The translations under genes and the position numbers were made by a program. Shown here one piece after another: positions 1 through 8,418 of a stretch of DNA of 21,457 nt (position 1 is its first letter; each line of letters starts with the position of its first letter). Under the pieces are notes generated by a model, which was given only the letters and a program-made list of their open reading frames with translations, ran no database searches and was not told the origin of the DNA. The stretch spans positions 1 to 21,457 of the forward strand of contig JACZTQ010000017.1 in the NCBI GenBank assembly GCA_022573605.1. Direction: 5' to 3'. This DNA is from Pseudomonadota bacterium. GTDB lineage: Bacteria; Pseudomonadota; Alphaproteobacteria; Rhodobacterales; Rhodobacteraceae.

Positions 1-1251
1 CAGCACCGCCGAGATGTGGTTGCCGATCGAGCACACCGGGAACCCTTCCTCGATGGTCACGCAGCGGTTGGTCTTCATCACCGAGCGGATCACGGCGCCG
101 GTGTCCATCGGCCGGAGCGAGCGCAGGTCGATGACCTCGGCGGCGATGCCCTCGGCGGCCAGCTTGTCGGCCGCCTCCAGGGTGTGGCTCATGCCGATGC
201 CGAAGCTGACCAGGGTCACGTCCGCCCCTTCGCGCCAGATCCGCGCCTTGCCGATCGGGATCGTCAGGTCGTCGATGTCGGGCACCTCGAAGGCGCGGCC
301 GTAGAGGATCTCGTTCTCCAGGAAGATCACCGGGTTGGGGTCGCGGATGGCCGATTTCAGCAGGCCCTTGGCATCCGCCGCCGAATAGGGCTGCACCACC
401 TTCAGCCCGGGGATCTGGGCGTACCAGGCGGCATAGTCCTGGCTGTGCTGGGCGGCGACGCGGGCGGCGGCGCCACTGGTGCCGCGAAAGACGATGGGGC
501 AGGTCATCTGCCCGCCCGACATGTAATGGGTCTTGGCCGCCGAGTTGATGATCTGGTCCATCGCCTGCATGGCGAAGTTGAAGGTCATGAACTCGAGAAT
601 GGGCCGCAGCCCGGCGAAGGCGGCGCCGATCGCGACGCCGGTGAAGCCGTGCTCGGTGATCGGGGTGTCGATCACCCGGCGCGGCCCGAATTCGTCCAGC
701 AGCCCCTGGCTGATCTTGTAGGCGCCCTGATACTCGGCCACCTCCTCGCCGATCAGGAAGACATCGCCGTCGCGCCGCATCTCCTCGGCCATGGCGTCGC
801 GCAGGGCCTCGCGCACGGTCTGGGTCTTCATCGGCGCGTCGGCCGGCCAGTCGGGAGCAGAGGCATCGGTGGTCGCGGCGGCAGCCGGGACCGGGGCCGG
901 CCTGGCGGCCGGAGCGGGGGCCTGCGCGGCCGGGGCGGGCGCGGCGGCCGGGGCAGGGGCCGCATCCACCGCAGTGGAAGTGGCCGCATCGGCGGCGGAG
1001 GCGTCCTCGCCTTCCTCCAGCAGCACCGCGATCACCGCGTTGACCTTGACCCCCTCGGTGCCCTCGGCGACCACGATCTTGCCCAGCGTGCCCTCGTCGA
1101 CCGCCTCGACCTCCATGGTCGCCTTGTCGGTCTCGATCTCGGCGATGATGTCGCCGGCGCGGACCGTGTCGCCTTCCCGGATGTTCCATTTCGCCAAAGT
1201 GCCCTCTTCCATGGTCGGCGACAGCGCGGGCATCAATATCTCGATCGTCAT
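1..1251 (-). CDS. pdhB: Pyruvate dehydrogenase E1 component subunit beta, with N-terminal lipoyl domain (3' end outside window)
   Basis: This is the beta subunit of the E1 heterotetramer that decarboxylates pyruvate and reductively acetylates lipoyl groups in the pyruvate dehydrogenase complex. The 417 codons present begin [20 protein letters not shown]. Residues 1-80 are a lipoyl domain with the modified lysine in [11 protein letters not shown] (K43). Residues about 82-140 are an Ala/Pro/Thr-rich flexible linker. From about residue 141 ([14 protein letters not shown]) runs the transketolase-like E1-beta body, including [12 protein letters not shown] and EHGFTG. An E1-beta carrying its own lipoyl domain is a known alphaproteobacterial arrangement. 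The ATG lies 18 bp after the pdhA stop, so the two are surely cotranscribed. The reading is still open at base 1, so the C-terminus (I estimate some 40-50 residues) is missing. Confidence 0.95.
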   Translation of the reverse strand, partial: MTIEILMPALSPTMEEGTLAKWNIREGDTVRAGDIIAEIETDKATMEVEAVDEGTLGKIVVAEGTEGVKVNAVIAVLLEEGEDASAADAATSTAVDAAPAPAAAPAPAAQAPAPAARPAPVPAAAATTDASAPDWPADAPMKTQTVREALRDAMAEEMRRDGDVFLIGEEVAEYQGAYKISQGLLDEFGPRRVIDTPITEHGFTGVAIGAAFAGLRPILEFMTFNFAMQAMDQIINSAAKTHYMSGGQMTCPIVFRGTSGAAARVAAQHSQDYAAWYAQIPGLKVVQPYSAADAKGLLKSAIRDPNPVIFLENEILYGRAFEVPDIDDLTIPIGKARIWREGADVTLVSFGIGMSHTLEAADKLAAEGIAAEVIDLRSLRPMDTGAVIRSVMKTNRCVTIEEGFPVCSIGNHISAVL

Positions 1252-1269
1252 CTCAACTTCCCCCGCGTC

Positions 1270-2286
1270 TCAGGCTTCGGCTAGGATGTCGGTGTAGAGC
1301 TCGGCAGCGTCCGGTTCGGGACTCTCCTGGGCGAATTTCGCCGCCTCGTTGACGATGGCGCGGATCTCCTTGTCGATCGCCTTGATCACCTCCTCGCCGG
1401 CATGGCCGCCGTCCAGGATCACCTTGCGCAGCCCGTCGATCGGGTCGTGCTCCTCGCGCATCCTGGCAACCTCCTCGCGGGTGCGGTATTTCGCCGGGTC
1501 CGACATCGAGTGGCCGCGATAGCGGTAGGTCTTCAGCTCCAGGATGTAGGGCCCCTTGCCGGCGCGGCAGTGCGCCGTGGCCCGGGCGCCGGCCTCCGCG
1601 ACCGCCAGCACGTCCATGCCGTCGACCTCCTCGCCGGGGATGCCGAACGCCGCGCCGCGGGTGTAGAGCGCCGGGGTCGAGGTCGAGCGCTTCTGCGCCG
1701 TGCCCATGGCGTACTGGTTGTTCTCGATCACGAAGATCACCGGCAGGGCCCAGAGCGCCGCCATGTTGAAAGTCTCGTAGACCTGGCCCTGGTTGGCGGC
1801 GCCGTCGCCGAAATAGGCCAGGGCGACATTGTTGTTGCCGCGGTACTTGTTGGCGAAGGCCAGCCCGGCGCCGAGCGGCACCTGGGCGCCGACGATGCCG
1901 TGGCCGCCGTAGAACCTGGCCTCGGCCGAGAACATGTGCATCGAGCCGCCCTTGCCGCGCGAATAGCCGCCCGAGCGTCCGGTCAGCTCGGCCATCACCC
2001 CCTTGGGGTCCATGCCGCAGGCTAGCATGTGGCCGTGGTCGCGATACGAGGTCAGCACCTGGTCGCCCTCGATGCAGTTCGACTGCAAGCCGACGACCAC
2101 CGCCTCCTGGCCGATATAGAGGTGGCAGAAGCCGCCGATCAGCCCCATGCCGTAGAGTTGCCCGGCCTTCTCCTCGAAGCGCCGGATCAGCAGCATGTCG
2201 CGGTAGTAGCCGAGGATCTGCTCCGGCGCGGGGGTGTTCTTGCGCCCCTTGGGTTTGGGTTTGGGCTTGGATTTGGGGCTGGCCAT
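1270..2286 (-). CDS. pdhA: Pyruvate dehydrogenase E1 component subunit alpha
   Basis: This is the thiamine-diphosphate-binding alpha subunit of E1 in the pyruvate dehydrogenase complex, 338 residues. The TPP motif is visible as GDGAANQGQVYETFNMAA (GDG at 160-162) closed by ENN (NN at 189-190). The loop YRYRGHSMSDPAKYR matches the conserved E1-alpha phosphorylation-loop region. The body starts about residue 22 (EQILGYYRDMLLIRRFEEK). I chose the ATG at 2286 because GGAGG stands 7 nt upstream; the reading is open further upstream, but that part is not protein-like. The first 18 residues are a low-complexity basic tail (SPKSKPKPKPKGRK) made of near-repeated Lys-Pro codons. It is followed by pdhB after 18 bp. 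Confidence 0.96.
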   Translation of the reverse strand: MASPKSKPKPKPKGRKNTPAPEQILGYYRDMLLIRRFEEKAGQLYGMGLIGGFCHLYIGQEAVVVGLQSNCIEGDQVLTSYRDHGHMLACGMDPKGVMAELTGRSGGYSRGKGGSMHMFSAEARFYGGHGIVGAQVPLGAGLAFANKYRGNNNVALAYFGDGAANQGQVYETFNMAALWALPVIFVIENNQYAMGTAQKRSTSTPALYTRGAAFGIPGEEVDGMDVLAVAEAGARATAHCRAGKGPYILELKTYRYRGHSMSDPAKYRTREEVARMREEHDPIDGLRKVILDGGHAGEEVIKAIDKEIRAIVNEAAKFAQESPEPDAAELYTDILAEA

Positions 2287-2340
2287 CGATTTTCCTCCAC
2301 CGAAGGGGCGCCGGGGCGTTTTCGGAGCCGCATGGCGTTG

Positions 2341-2369
2341 ATTTCGAACATCCATAGCGGCTTTGTCAA
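2341..2369 (-). promoter_or_regulatory. Possible pdhA promoter
   Basis: On the minus strand a perfect TTGACA (2364-2369) is followed after 17 nt by CGAAAT (2341-2346), a poor -10 match. It would give a leader of roughly 50 nt before the pdhA ATG. Only the -35 box is convincing. Confidence 0.25.
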
Positions 2370-2440
2370 ATGCAAGCACGCAAGATTGCGCTCGCGGCGT
2401 TGCAAAAATCGCCGCGGGGGGGTGGCTGATTGCGGAACTC

Positions 2441-2740
2441 CTAACGGATCACCAGCTCCTCGCGGCGCACGTAGCCGAGCATGGCGCGGGCGCGCTCGTC
2501 GAGCAGGTCGAGGTCGAGATTGTCCTTGTCGAGCCGCCCGACCAGGTTTTTCAGGGCGCGCCGCTCCCCGGCGACCCCGGCAAGCTCGGTGGTCAGTTCG
2601 CGCTCGAGCGCTTCGGCCTGGCGCAGGGCGGCGAGCCCGTGCTCGCCCTGCAAGGCGCTGTGGCCGAACACCGCCAGCACCGCGATCAGCACGATTGTGA
2701 GTGCCGGGGCAACAAGCTGCCCCCAGTCCCATCTGCCCAT
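2441..2740 (-). CDS. ftsB: FtsB/DivIC-type septum formation initiator
   Basis: A small bitopic membrane protein of the divisome; the family links cell division proteins such as FtsL and FtsQ. From the ATG at 2740 it has 99 residues: a short cytoplasmic MGRWDWGQL, one membrane segment (about 10-31, PALTIVLIAVLAVFGHSAL), then an acidic/basic heptad-like stretch (LRQAEALERELTTELAGVAGE and on) expected to form a coiled coil. It ends DLLDERARAMLGYVRREELVIR, and the DE+AR..LGYV..EE motif is typical of the family. A GTG at 2770 would add 10 residues, but its AAAAAGG sits directly against the start codon, so I prefer the ATG. Its place between eno and pdhA fits the usual Rhodobacterales order. Confidence 0.88.
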   Translation of the reverse strand: MGRWDWGQLVAPALTIVLIAVLAVFGHSALQGEHGLAALRQAEALERELTTELAGVAGERRALKNLVGRLDKDNLDLDLLDERARAMLGYVRREELVIR

Positions 2741-2924
2741 TGAACCCAAGGCGGTTCCCGAGACCGCCACCCTTTTTCGTTCCCGAAATCATTTTGAATC
2801 AGATGGTTGATATTGGAAAGATCAAGTGAACCTTCAAGCGAAGACGCAAGGGAAGTGAGTCCTTTGGGTGACAGGAGGCGGAGCTTTTGCGCCTGTTCCA
2901 AAAGCTGCTGCGCATCTTTTGGGC

Positions 2925-3132
2925 GCGCCGCCACCCACCCCTCCTCCCCGCGAGTCTTGTGCCCGTGACAAAATCCGCTGCCGCGGATTTTCGGCGCCGC
3001 CCCCCGCCCCACCTCCCCGCCCAACCACCGCTGGTACCCGGGCATGATCGGTGGTTGGGCGGGGAGGTGGGGCGGGGGGCGGCGCGCGCCCAGGCGCAAG
3101 ACACTGCGGGGAGGAGGGGTGGGTGGCGGCGC
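2925..3132. repeat. Nested long inverted repeat in the eno-ftsB intergenic region
   Basis: The 472 nt between ftsB and eno hold no convincing gene but a large palindrome. Outer arms 2925-2951 and 3106-3132 are 27-bp perfect reverse complements. Inner arms 2994-3029 and 3050-3085 are 36-bp perfect reverse complements around a 20-nt loop (3030-3049). Between outer and inner arms the left side carries a full copy of a dispersed hairpin repeat (2954-2998), while the right side has only a short related remnant (CAAGACACT, 3097-3105). The arms are strongly G/C-skewed. The right inner arm contains four G-runs (3057-3079), a G-quadruplex-type pattern, and the left arm has the same on the minus strand. 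On the eno-ftsB transcript the inner arms would fold into a very stable hairpin. Confidence 0.85.
2954..2998 (-). repeat. Dispersed hairpin repeat, copy B
   Basis: A 45-nt unit reading on the minus strand GGCGCCGAAAATCCGC, spacer, GCGGATTTTGTCACGGGC, ending in ACAAGAC. The palindromic core AATCCGC/GCGGATT with a short loop makes a hairpin. It is related to copies at 3128-3170 and 16373-16416 and lies inside the large inverted repeat. Confidence 0.8.
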
Positions 3133-3170
3133 CGGAAATCCGCAAAGCGGATTTCGTCACGGGCAAAGAC
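3128..3170 (+). repeat. Dispersed hairpin repeat, copy A
   Basis: A 43-nt unit: GGCGCCGG, hairpin AAATCCGC-AAA-GCGGATTT, then CGTCACGGGCAAAGAC. It lies 42 nt past the eno stop codon. In the sense of the eno transcript the CGTGAC tail comes first and the hairpin second, so it could end or protect the eno 3' end, although no U-tract follows. Confidence 0.8.
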
Positions 3171-3212
3171 TCTCCAGAGCCGCCGAGACCAGCGCCGCTT
3201 TGCCGCCCCCGG

Positions 3213-4829
<1,617 letters not shown>

Positions 4830-4897
4830 TCAATCTGGCGCGTTATAGGCTCCTAGGGCATATGTTGGTCGTCAACAGATGGTTGAATGATTCGTTT

Positions 4898-4929
4898 GGT
4901 AACAGAGCCAATGATGGTCACAGAGCCAA
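4898..4929 (+). repeat. Two 14-nt direct repeats upstream of the DUF4760 gene
   Basis: GGTAACAGAGCCAA (4898-4911) and GGTCACAGAGCCAA (4916-4929) differ at one base and are spaced 18 nt apart. They sit just before a strong Shine-Dalgarno sequence and could bind a regulator or be a small duplication. The rest of 4488-4981 holds no recognisable gene. It contains the enolase promoter region, TTGACA-like boxes at 4664 and 4764 without good -10 partners, and the inverted-repeat copies. Confidence 0.5.
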
Positions 4930-4939
4930 GGAGGACGAA

Positions 4940-4972
4940 ATGATGCTGGCACGCAAGGGATGGCGTAGTTGA
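4940..4972 (+). CDS. Ten-codon leader ORF in frame with the DUF4760 gene (or its interrupted 5' end)
   Basis: ATGATGCTGGCACGCAAGGG begins this ORF, which encodes MMLARKGWRS and stops at TGA 4970-4972. The sequence AAGGAGG lies 4 nt before the first ATG and 7 nt before the second, the best ribosome-binding site in this island. The ORF is in the same frame as the DUF4760 gene whose ATG follows 9 nt after the TGA. It may be a leader peptide allowing translational reinitiation, or the true N-terminus of the larger protein cut off by a nonsense mutation. Confidence 0.3.
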   Translation: MMLARKGWRS

Positions 4973-4981
4973 CGCAATCAG

Positions 4982-5539
4982 ATGGAACCGACTGACCAAG
5001 CCATCATATTGGAACTGAGTGGCCCTAACTGGTGGACGGTTGGGGCCATTCTACTATCCGCTTTGATAGGTGGGTTTATCGCCCTTGTTAGCGTAGCGAA
5101 ACATAGGATTATTGTTAAGAAGAGGGCTGCGCAGGAATATATCCTTCTAATATGGTCTCCATCCCTGCAAGATGCGGAGAAAAAATTCCGGGAATACCTA
5201 GAAGGAAAGAAACTTCTTAAAATCTTAACTGCCACAACTGTTACAGAAATTGAGGATCAAGTTAAAATCGCACTCTTTTTAAATCACTATGAACTTCTGG
5301 CAGGATCTATAAAGAAAAATATAATTGATGAAAGTGTATGCAAGAGTATTATAATAGATGATGTGTTATTTGCATATGATAAGGCTCTTCCACTTATCCG
5401 TGAGCTTCGCCGTATGAAAGGTGATGATGAATATTATTGTGAACTAGAATGTCTTGCTACGAGATGGCAGCGCGATCCTTTGCCGATCCCATCACGGAAT
5501 TGGATCATAGCATCACTTCTCGAAATACCACGCATGTGA
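4982..5539 (+). CDS. Small membrane protein, DUF4760-like, of unknown function
   Basis: A 185-residue protein. One membrane helix is predicted at about 18-40 (WTVGAILLSALIGGFIALVS), followed by a basic segment (KHRIIVKKRA) suggesting a cytoplasmic C-terminal part. The rest is helical and charged, with FLNHYELLAGSIKKNIIDES at about 99-118 and a C-terminal CELECLATRWQRDP. This FLN.YE..A..I..NIIDE pattern recalls the DUF4760 family, whose function is not known to me. Codon use is AT-rich (many ATA, TTA, AAA), unlike every neighbour, which suggests recent transfer. The ATG at 4982 has no good Shine-Dalgarno sequence; the strong one serves an in-frame ATG 42 nt upstream that is separated by a TGA. 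The gene lies within the inverted-repeat-bounded cassette. Confidence 0.7.
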   Translation: MEPTDQAIILELSGPNWWTVGAILLSALIGGFIALVSVAKHRIIVKKRAAQEYILLIWSPSLQDAEKKFREYLEGKKLLKILTATTVTEIEDQVKIALFLNHYELLAGSIKKNIIDESVCKSIIIDDVLFAYDKALPLIRELRRMKGDDEYYCELECLATRWQRDPLPIPSRNWIIASLLEIPRM

Positions 5540-5547
5540 CTCCCGAA

Positions 5548-5567
5548 TTCAAACTGAGACACTACCA
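5548..5567 (-). repeat. Right terminal inverted repeat of the cassette
   Basis: On the plus strand TTCAAACTGAGACACTACCA, the reverse complement of the left repeat with one mismatch. It begins 8 bp after the DUF4760 stop codon and ends just before the next gene's stop. Confidence 0.7.
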
Positions 5568-5572
5568 GACGA

Positions 5573-6577
5573 TCAGTTGTCGAAACCGGTCTCCCCGACG
5601 ATCTTCAGCGCCTCGCCGCGCAGCTCGGCGATCTCGGTCAGCGCGATGGTGTCCGGCTCGAAGCCGCCCCAGCCGGCGACCAGGTCGGAGACGGCCACGC
5701 CCGCGCGCACCGGGTATTCGTAGTTCAGCTCGGCGTAGAGACTCTGCGCCTCGGCCGACAGCATGAACTCGACCAGCTTGATCGCGTTGTCATGGTTCGG
5801 CGACGAACCCGTGATCGCGGCGCCGGAGATGTTCACATGCGCCCCGCCGCCCTCGAACACCGGAAACACCACATTGACCGACTCCGCCCAGGCCCGCTGA
5901 TCGGGATTGGCCAGCATCTTGCCCAGGTAATAGGTGTTGCCGATGGCGATGTCGCACTCGCCGGCCCAGACCGCCTTGACCTGGGCCCGGTCGTTGCCCC
6001 GCGGCGTGCGGGCGAGGTTGGCCTTCAGCCCCCGGACCCATTCGCGCGTCTGCGCCGGTCCCTTGTGGGCGATCATCGCCGCGATCAGCGAGAGGTTGTA
6101 GCTGTGGCTGCCGGGGCGGATGCAGATGCGGCCCTTCCACTTCGGGTCGGCCAGGTCCTCGTAGGTGGTGATCGCGCCTGGCGCCACCCGCTCCTTCGAG
6201 GCATAGACGACGCGGGCCCGGGTGGTCAGCGCGAACCAGTGGCCGCCGGCGTCGCGCAACTCCGCCGGGACCACCGCGTCGACCACGGCCGAGCCGTGCG
6301 GCTGAGTCAGCCCGGCATCGGTCGCCGCCTTCACATTGGCGATGTCGGCGGTGATGTAGAGGTCCGCCGGGCTGCGCTTGCCCTCGGCCTTCATGCGCTC
6401 GATCAGGCCCTTGCCCGAGTAGAGCACATTGACCTCGATCCCGGTCTCTGCCGTGAAGGCATCGAAGATCGGCTGGATCAGTTCGGGCTGGCGCGAGGTG
6501 TAGACGTTGACCTCGCCGGCCAAGGCAGGGGTCGCGGCGAGCGCCAGGCCGGCGGCGAAAACAACGGGTTTGTACAT
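5573..6577 (-). CDS. Iron(III) ABC transporter periplasmic substrate-binding protein (FbpA/FutA-like)
   Basis: A periplasmic receptor that delivers ferric iron to an ABC importer. It has 334 residues with a signal peptide MYKPVVFAAGLALAATPALA and probable cleavage after ALA-20. The mature protein starts GEVNVYTSRQPELIQPIFDA, a hallmark of the FbpA/FutA/IdiA group (VNVYS.R...). The paired tyrosines in GNTYYLGKML (216-217) match the family's iron-ligand tyrosines. The start at 6577 is supported by AAGGA 8 nt upstream and by the signal peptide. No permease or ATPase gene lies beside it, so it is an orphan receptor whose partners must be elsewhere. It is probably iron-regulated through the palindrome at 6614-6632. 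Thiamine or another substrate is less likely, given the YY motif. Confidence 0.9.
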   Translation of the reverse strand: MYKPVVFAAGLALAATPALAGEVNVYTSRQPELIQPIFDAFTAETGIEVNVLYSGKGLIERMKAEGKRSPADLYITADIANVKAATDAGLTQPHGSAVVDAVVPAELRDAGGHWFALTTRARVVYASKERVAPGAITTYEDLADPKWKGRICIRPGSHSYNLSLIAAMIAHKGPAQTREWVRGLKANLARTPRGNDRAQVKAVWAGECDIAIGNTYYLGKMLANPDQRAWAESVNVVFPVFEGGGAHVNISGAAITGSSPNHDNAIKLVEFMLSAEAQSLYAELNYEYPVRAGVAVSDLVAGWGGFEPDTIALTEIAELRGEALKIVGETGFDN

Positions 6578-6613
6578 TGGTGGATTCCTTTTCTTGTCCC
6601 TGTCCTGAATACC

Positions 6614-6632
6614 TGACAAAAATACTTTGTCA
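6614..6632 (-). promoter_or_regulatory. Palindromic operator-like site overlapping a -35 box, upstream of the iron-binding-protein gene
   Basis: TGACAAAAATACTTTGTCA is a perfect 7-bp inverted repeat with a 5-nt spacer. On the minus strand it overlaps a TTGACA -35 box (6628-6633) whose best -10 is TATTCA (6606-6611, 16-nt spacer). A regulator bound here would block the promoter. The site is not a standard Irr or Fur box. It has the TGA...TCA ends of RirA-type iron-responsive operators but wider spacing. Confidence 0.5.
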
Positions 6633-6664
6633 ATAACCTAGTAAAACACTCGGGATAATTTTTG

Positions 6665-7528
6665 TCACTTGTCCGTGATCTCTTTCTCGGCCGCCTTCAC
6701 GCGGTCCCAGAGGGCGTCCATCTCGGCCAGGGTTGCCTCGTCCGGCGCCCTTCCCCCGGCCGCCAGCAGCGTCTCGATGCCCCGGAAGCGGCGCTCGAAC
6801 TTGGCGTTGGCGCGCCTGATCGACGCCTCGGGATCGATCTCGAGATGCCGCGCCAGGTTGGCCAGCACGAACAGCAGGTCGCCATACTCCTCCGCCATCC
6901 GCTCCTTGTCGCCGGCGTCGATCTCGGCAACCAGTTCGGCGGCCTCCTCGCCGAGCTTGGCCAGCACGTCCTTCGGGTCGGTCCAGTCGAACCCCACGGT
7001 CGCGGCGCGCCGGGTCAGCTTCAGCGCCCGGGTCAGGCCGGAGAGGGTGGCCGGAACGCCGTCGAGCACGCTGGCGCGGCGCTTGCCTGTCTCGGCCCGC
7101 TCGGCCGCCTTCATCGCCTCCCAGTCGACATCCCGCGCCCGGGCGCGCGGCCCGCCGGGCTCGGCGCCGAAGACATGCGGGTGGCGGCGCAGCATCTTGG
7201 CGCAGATCGCCCCCACCACGTCGCTCAAATCGAATTCCCCGGCCTCCTCGGCCATGCGGGCGTGATAGACCACCTGCAACAACAGGTCGCCCAGCTCGTC
7301 CCGCAGCCCGGCCATGTCGCCCTGCTCGATGGCCTCGGCCACCTCGCAGGCCTCCTCGATGGTGTAGGGCGCGATCGAGCGGAAATCCTGCACCCGGTCC
7401 CAGGGGCAGCCGTCCGGCGCCCGCAGCCGGACCATGATCTCGACCAGCCGCTCGATCCCGGCTTGGCGCTCGAAGACCAGCGCATCCGAGTGCTTGCGGG
7501 GCCGGGTGGGGCGGGGCAGGGTGGTCAT
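6665..7528 (-). CDS. mazG: Nucleoside triphosphate pyrophosphohydrolase MazG
   Basis: This enzyme hydrolyses NTPs and dNTPs to the monophosphate and pyrophosphate, a house-cleaning role. The 287 residues hold the two MazG domains of the full-length type. The N-terminal domain has EEACE (58-62) with DELGD (77-81). The C-terminal one has EEAAE (193-197) with EEYGD (212-216); these are the Mg-binding EExxE and ExxD pairs. The segments LRAPDGCPWDRVQ and DPEASIRRANAKFERRF are classic for the family. The first ATG overlaps the stop codon of the upstream transporter gene (ATGA), so translation is coupled. The N-terminal 14 residues (MTTLPRPTRPRKHS) are a basic tail beyond the usual start. Confidence 0.95.
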   Translation of the reverse strand: MTTLPRPTRPRKHSDALVFERQAGIERLVEIMVRLRAPDGCPWDRVQDFRSIAPYTIEEACEVAEAIEQGDMAGLRDELGDLLLQVVYHARMAEEAGEFDLSDVVGAICAKMLRRHPHVFGAEPGGPRARARDVDWEAMKAAERAETGKRRASVLDGVPATLSGLTRALKLTRRAATVGFDWTDPKDVLAKLGEEAAELVAEIDAGDKERMAEEYGDLLFVLANLARHLEIDPEASIRRANAKFERRFRGIETLLAAGGRAPDEATLAEMDALWDRVKAAEKEITDK

Positions 7529-8418
7529 GGCTTTTCCCTTCTGCCAGCGCGGATATTCATCAGGTTGCCGGCCAGGATCAGCGCCGCTCCGGCGAACACC
7601 GCGATCTCCAGCGCCTCGTCATAGAGCACCATCCCGACCACGGCGATGATCGGCAGCCGGGCGAAATCCATCGGCGAGACCACCGACGCCGGGGCGCAGC
7701 GCAGCGCCGAGGTGATGCTGAGATGCGCCGTCAGCCCGCACAGGCCGACAATCGCCACCCAACCCGCCGAGGCCATCCGCGGCAGCGCGATGTCGCCGTC
7801 GATGCCGGCGCAGACCAGCCCGAACAGCGCCTGCATCCAGGTCATCCAGAACAGGATGGTCCAGACCGTCTCGGTGCGCGACAGCCGCTTGGTCGCCAGC
7901 ACCATCCCGGCGAACCCGACCGCCGACAGCGCCGCCGCCAGATGACCGGCGCCGAGCGGGCTGATGCCCGGCCGGGCGACGATCAGGATGCCGAGAAACC
8001 CCACCAGCAGCGCCACCGCGCGCTTGCCTGTCAGCGCCTCGCCCAGCACCAATGGCGCCAGCAACGCCACCCACAGCGGGGTGGTGAACTCGAAGGCGAA
8101 AAGCTGCGCCAGCGGGATCACCGCAACGCCGTAGAACCACAGGTTCTGGCCGGCGAAATGAAACACGTTGCGCACCGCGTGCAGCCGCAGGCGCCCGGTC
8201 CGGGCCTGCCCCAGCCGCCCTGTCGCGGCCCCGATCGCGGTGACGATCACGGCCCCGATCAGCGAGCGGTAGAGCATCACCTCGAAGGTATCGAGATCGG
8301 CCGCGACCTCGCGCCCGGCCACCGCCATCAGCGAGAACGAGACCACCGCCCCGGTCATCCACAGCGCCGCCCGCGCGGTATCGCCCTCGGGCGGCGGGGC
8401 CGCGGCGTTGATGCTCAC
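7525..8418 (-). CDS. DMT-superfamily transporter, EamA family
   Basis: An inner-membrane drug/metabolite transporter-type permease with unknown substrate. From the GTG at 8418 it has 297 residues. It contains about ten hydrophobic helices in two EamA repeats (roughly 19-145 and 160-285), including the YRSLIGAVIV, FAFEFTTPLWVALLAPLVLGE and GFLGILIVARPG segments usual for the family. I chose the GTG because it overlaps the preceding stop codon (GTGA) and gives the normal length; the frame remains open upstream inside ydcF. It lies between ydcF and mazG in an overlapping operon led by guaA. Confidence 0.88.
   Translation of the reverse strand: MSINAAAPPPEGDTARAALWMTGAVVSFSLMAVAGREVAADLDTFEVMLYRSLIGAVIVTAIGAATGRLGQARTGRLRLHAVRNVFHFAGQNLWFYGVAVIPLAQLFAFEFTTPLWVALLAPLVLGEALTGKRAVALLVGFLGILIVARPGISPLGAGHLAAALSAVGFAGMVLATKRLSRTETVWTILFWMTWMQALFGLVCAGIDGDIALPRMASAGWVAIVGLCGLTAHLSITSALRCAPASVVSPMDFARLPIIAVVGMVLYDEALEIAVFAGAALILAGNLMNIRAGRREKP

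Noticed and set aside
2686..3099. Minus-strand ORF of 137 codons across the eno-ftsB spacer, with a protein-like piece DAQQLLEQAQKLRLLSPKGL
   Set aside because: Its first part is a translation of the palindromic repeat and its end runs through the ftsB start in another frame. There is no ribosome site. The middle could be a relic, but nothing supports a gene.
2925..3132. CRISPR array
   Set aside because: The repeats are inverted and few, not direct, regularly spaced units with spacers.
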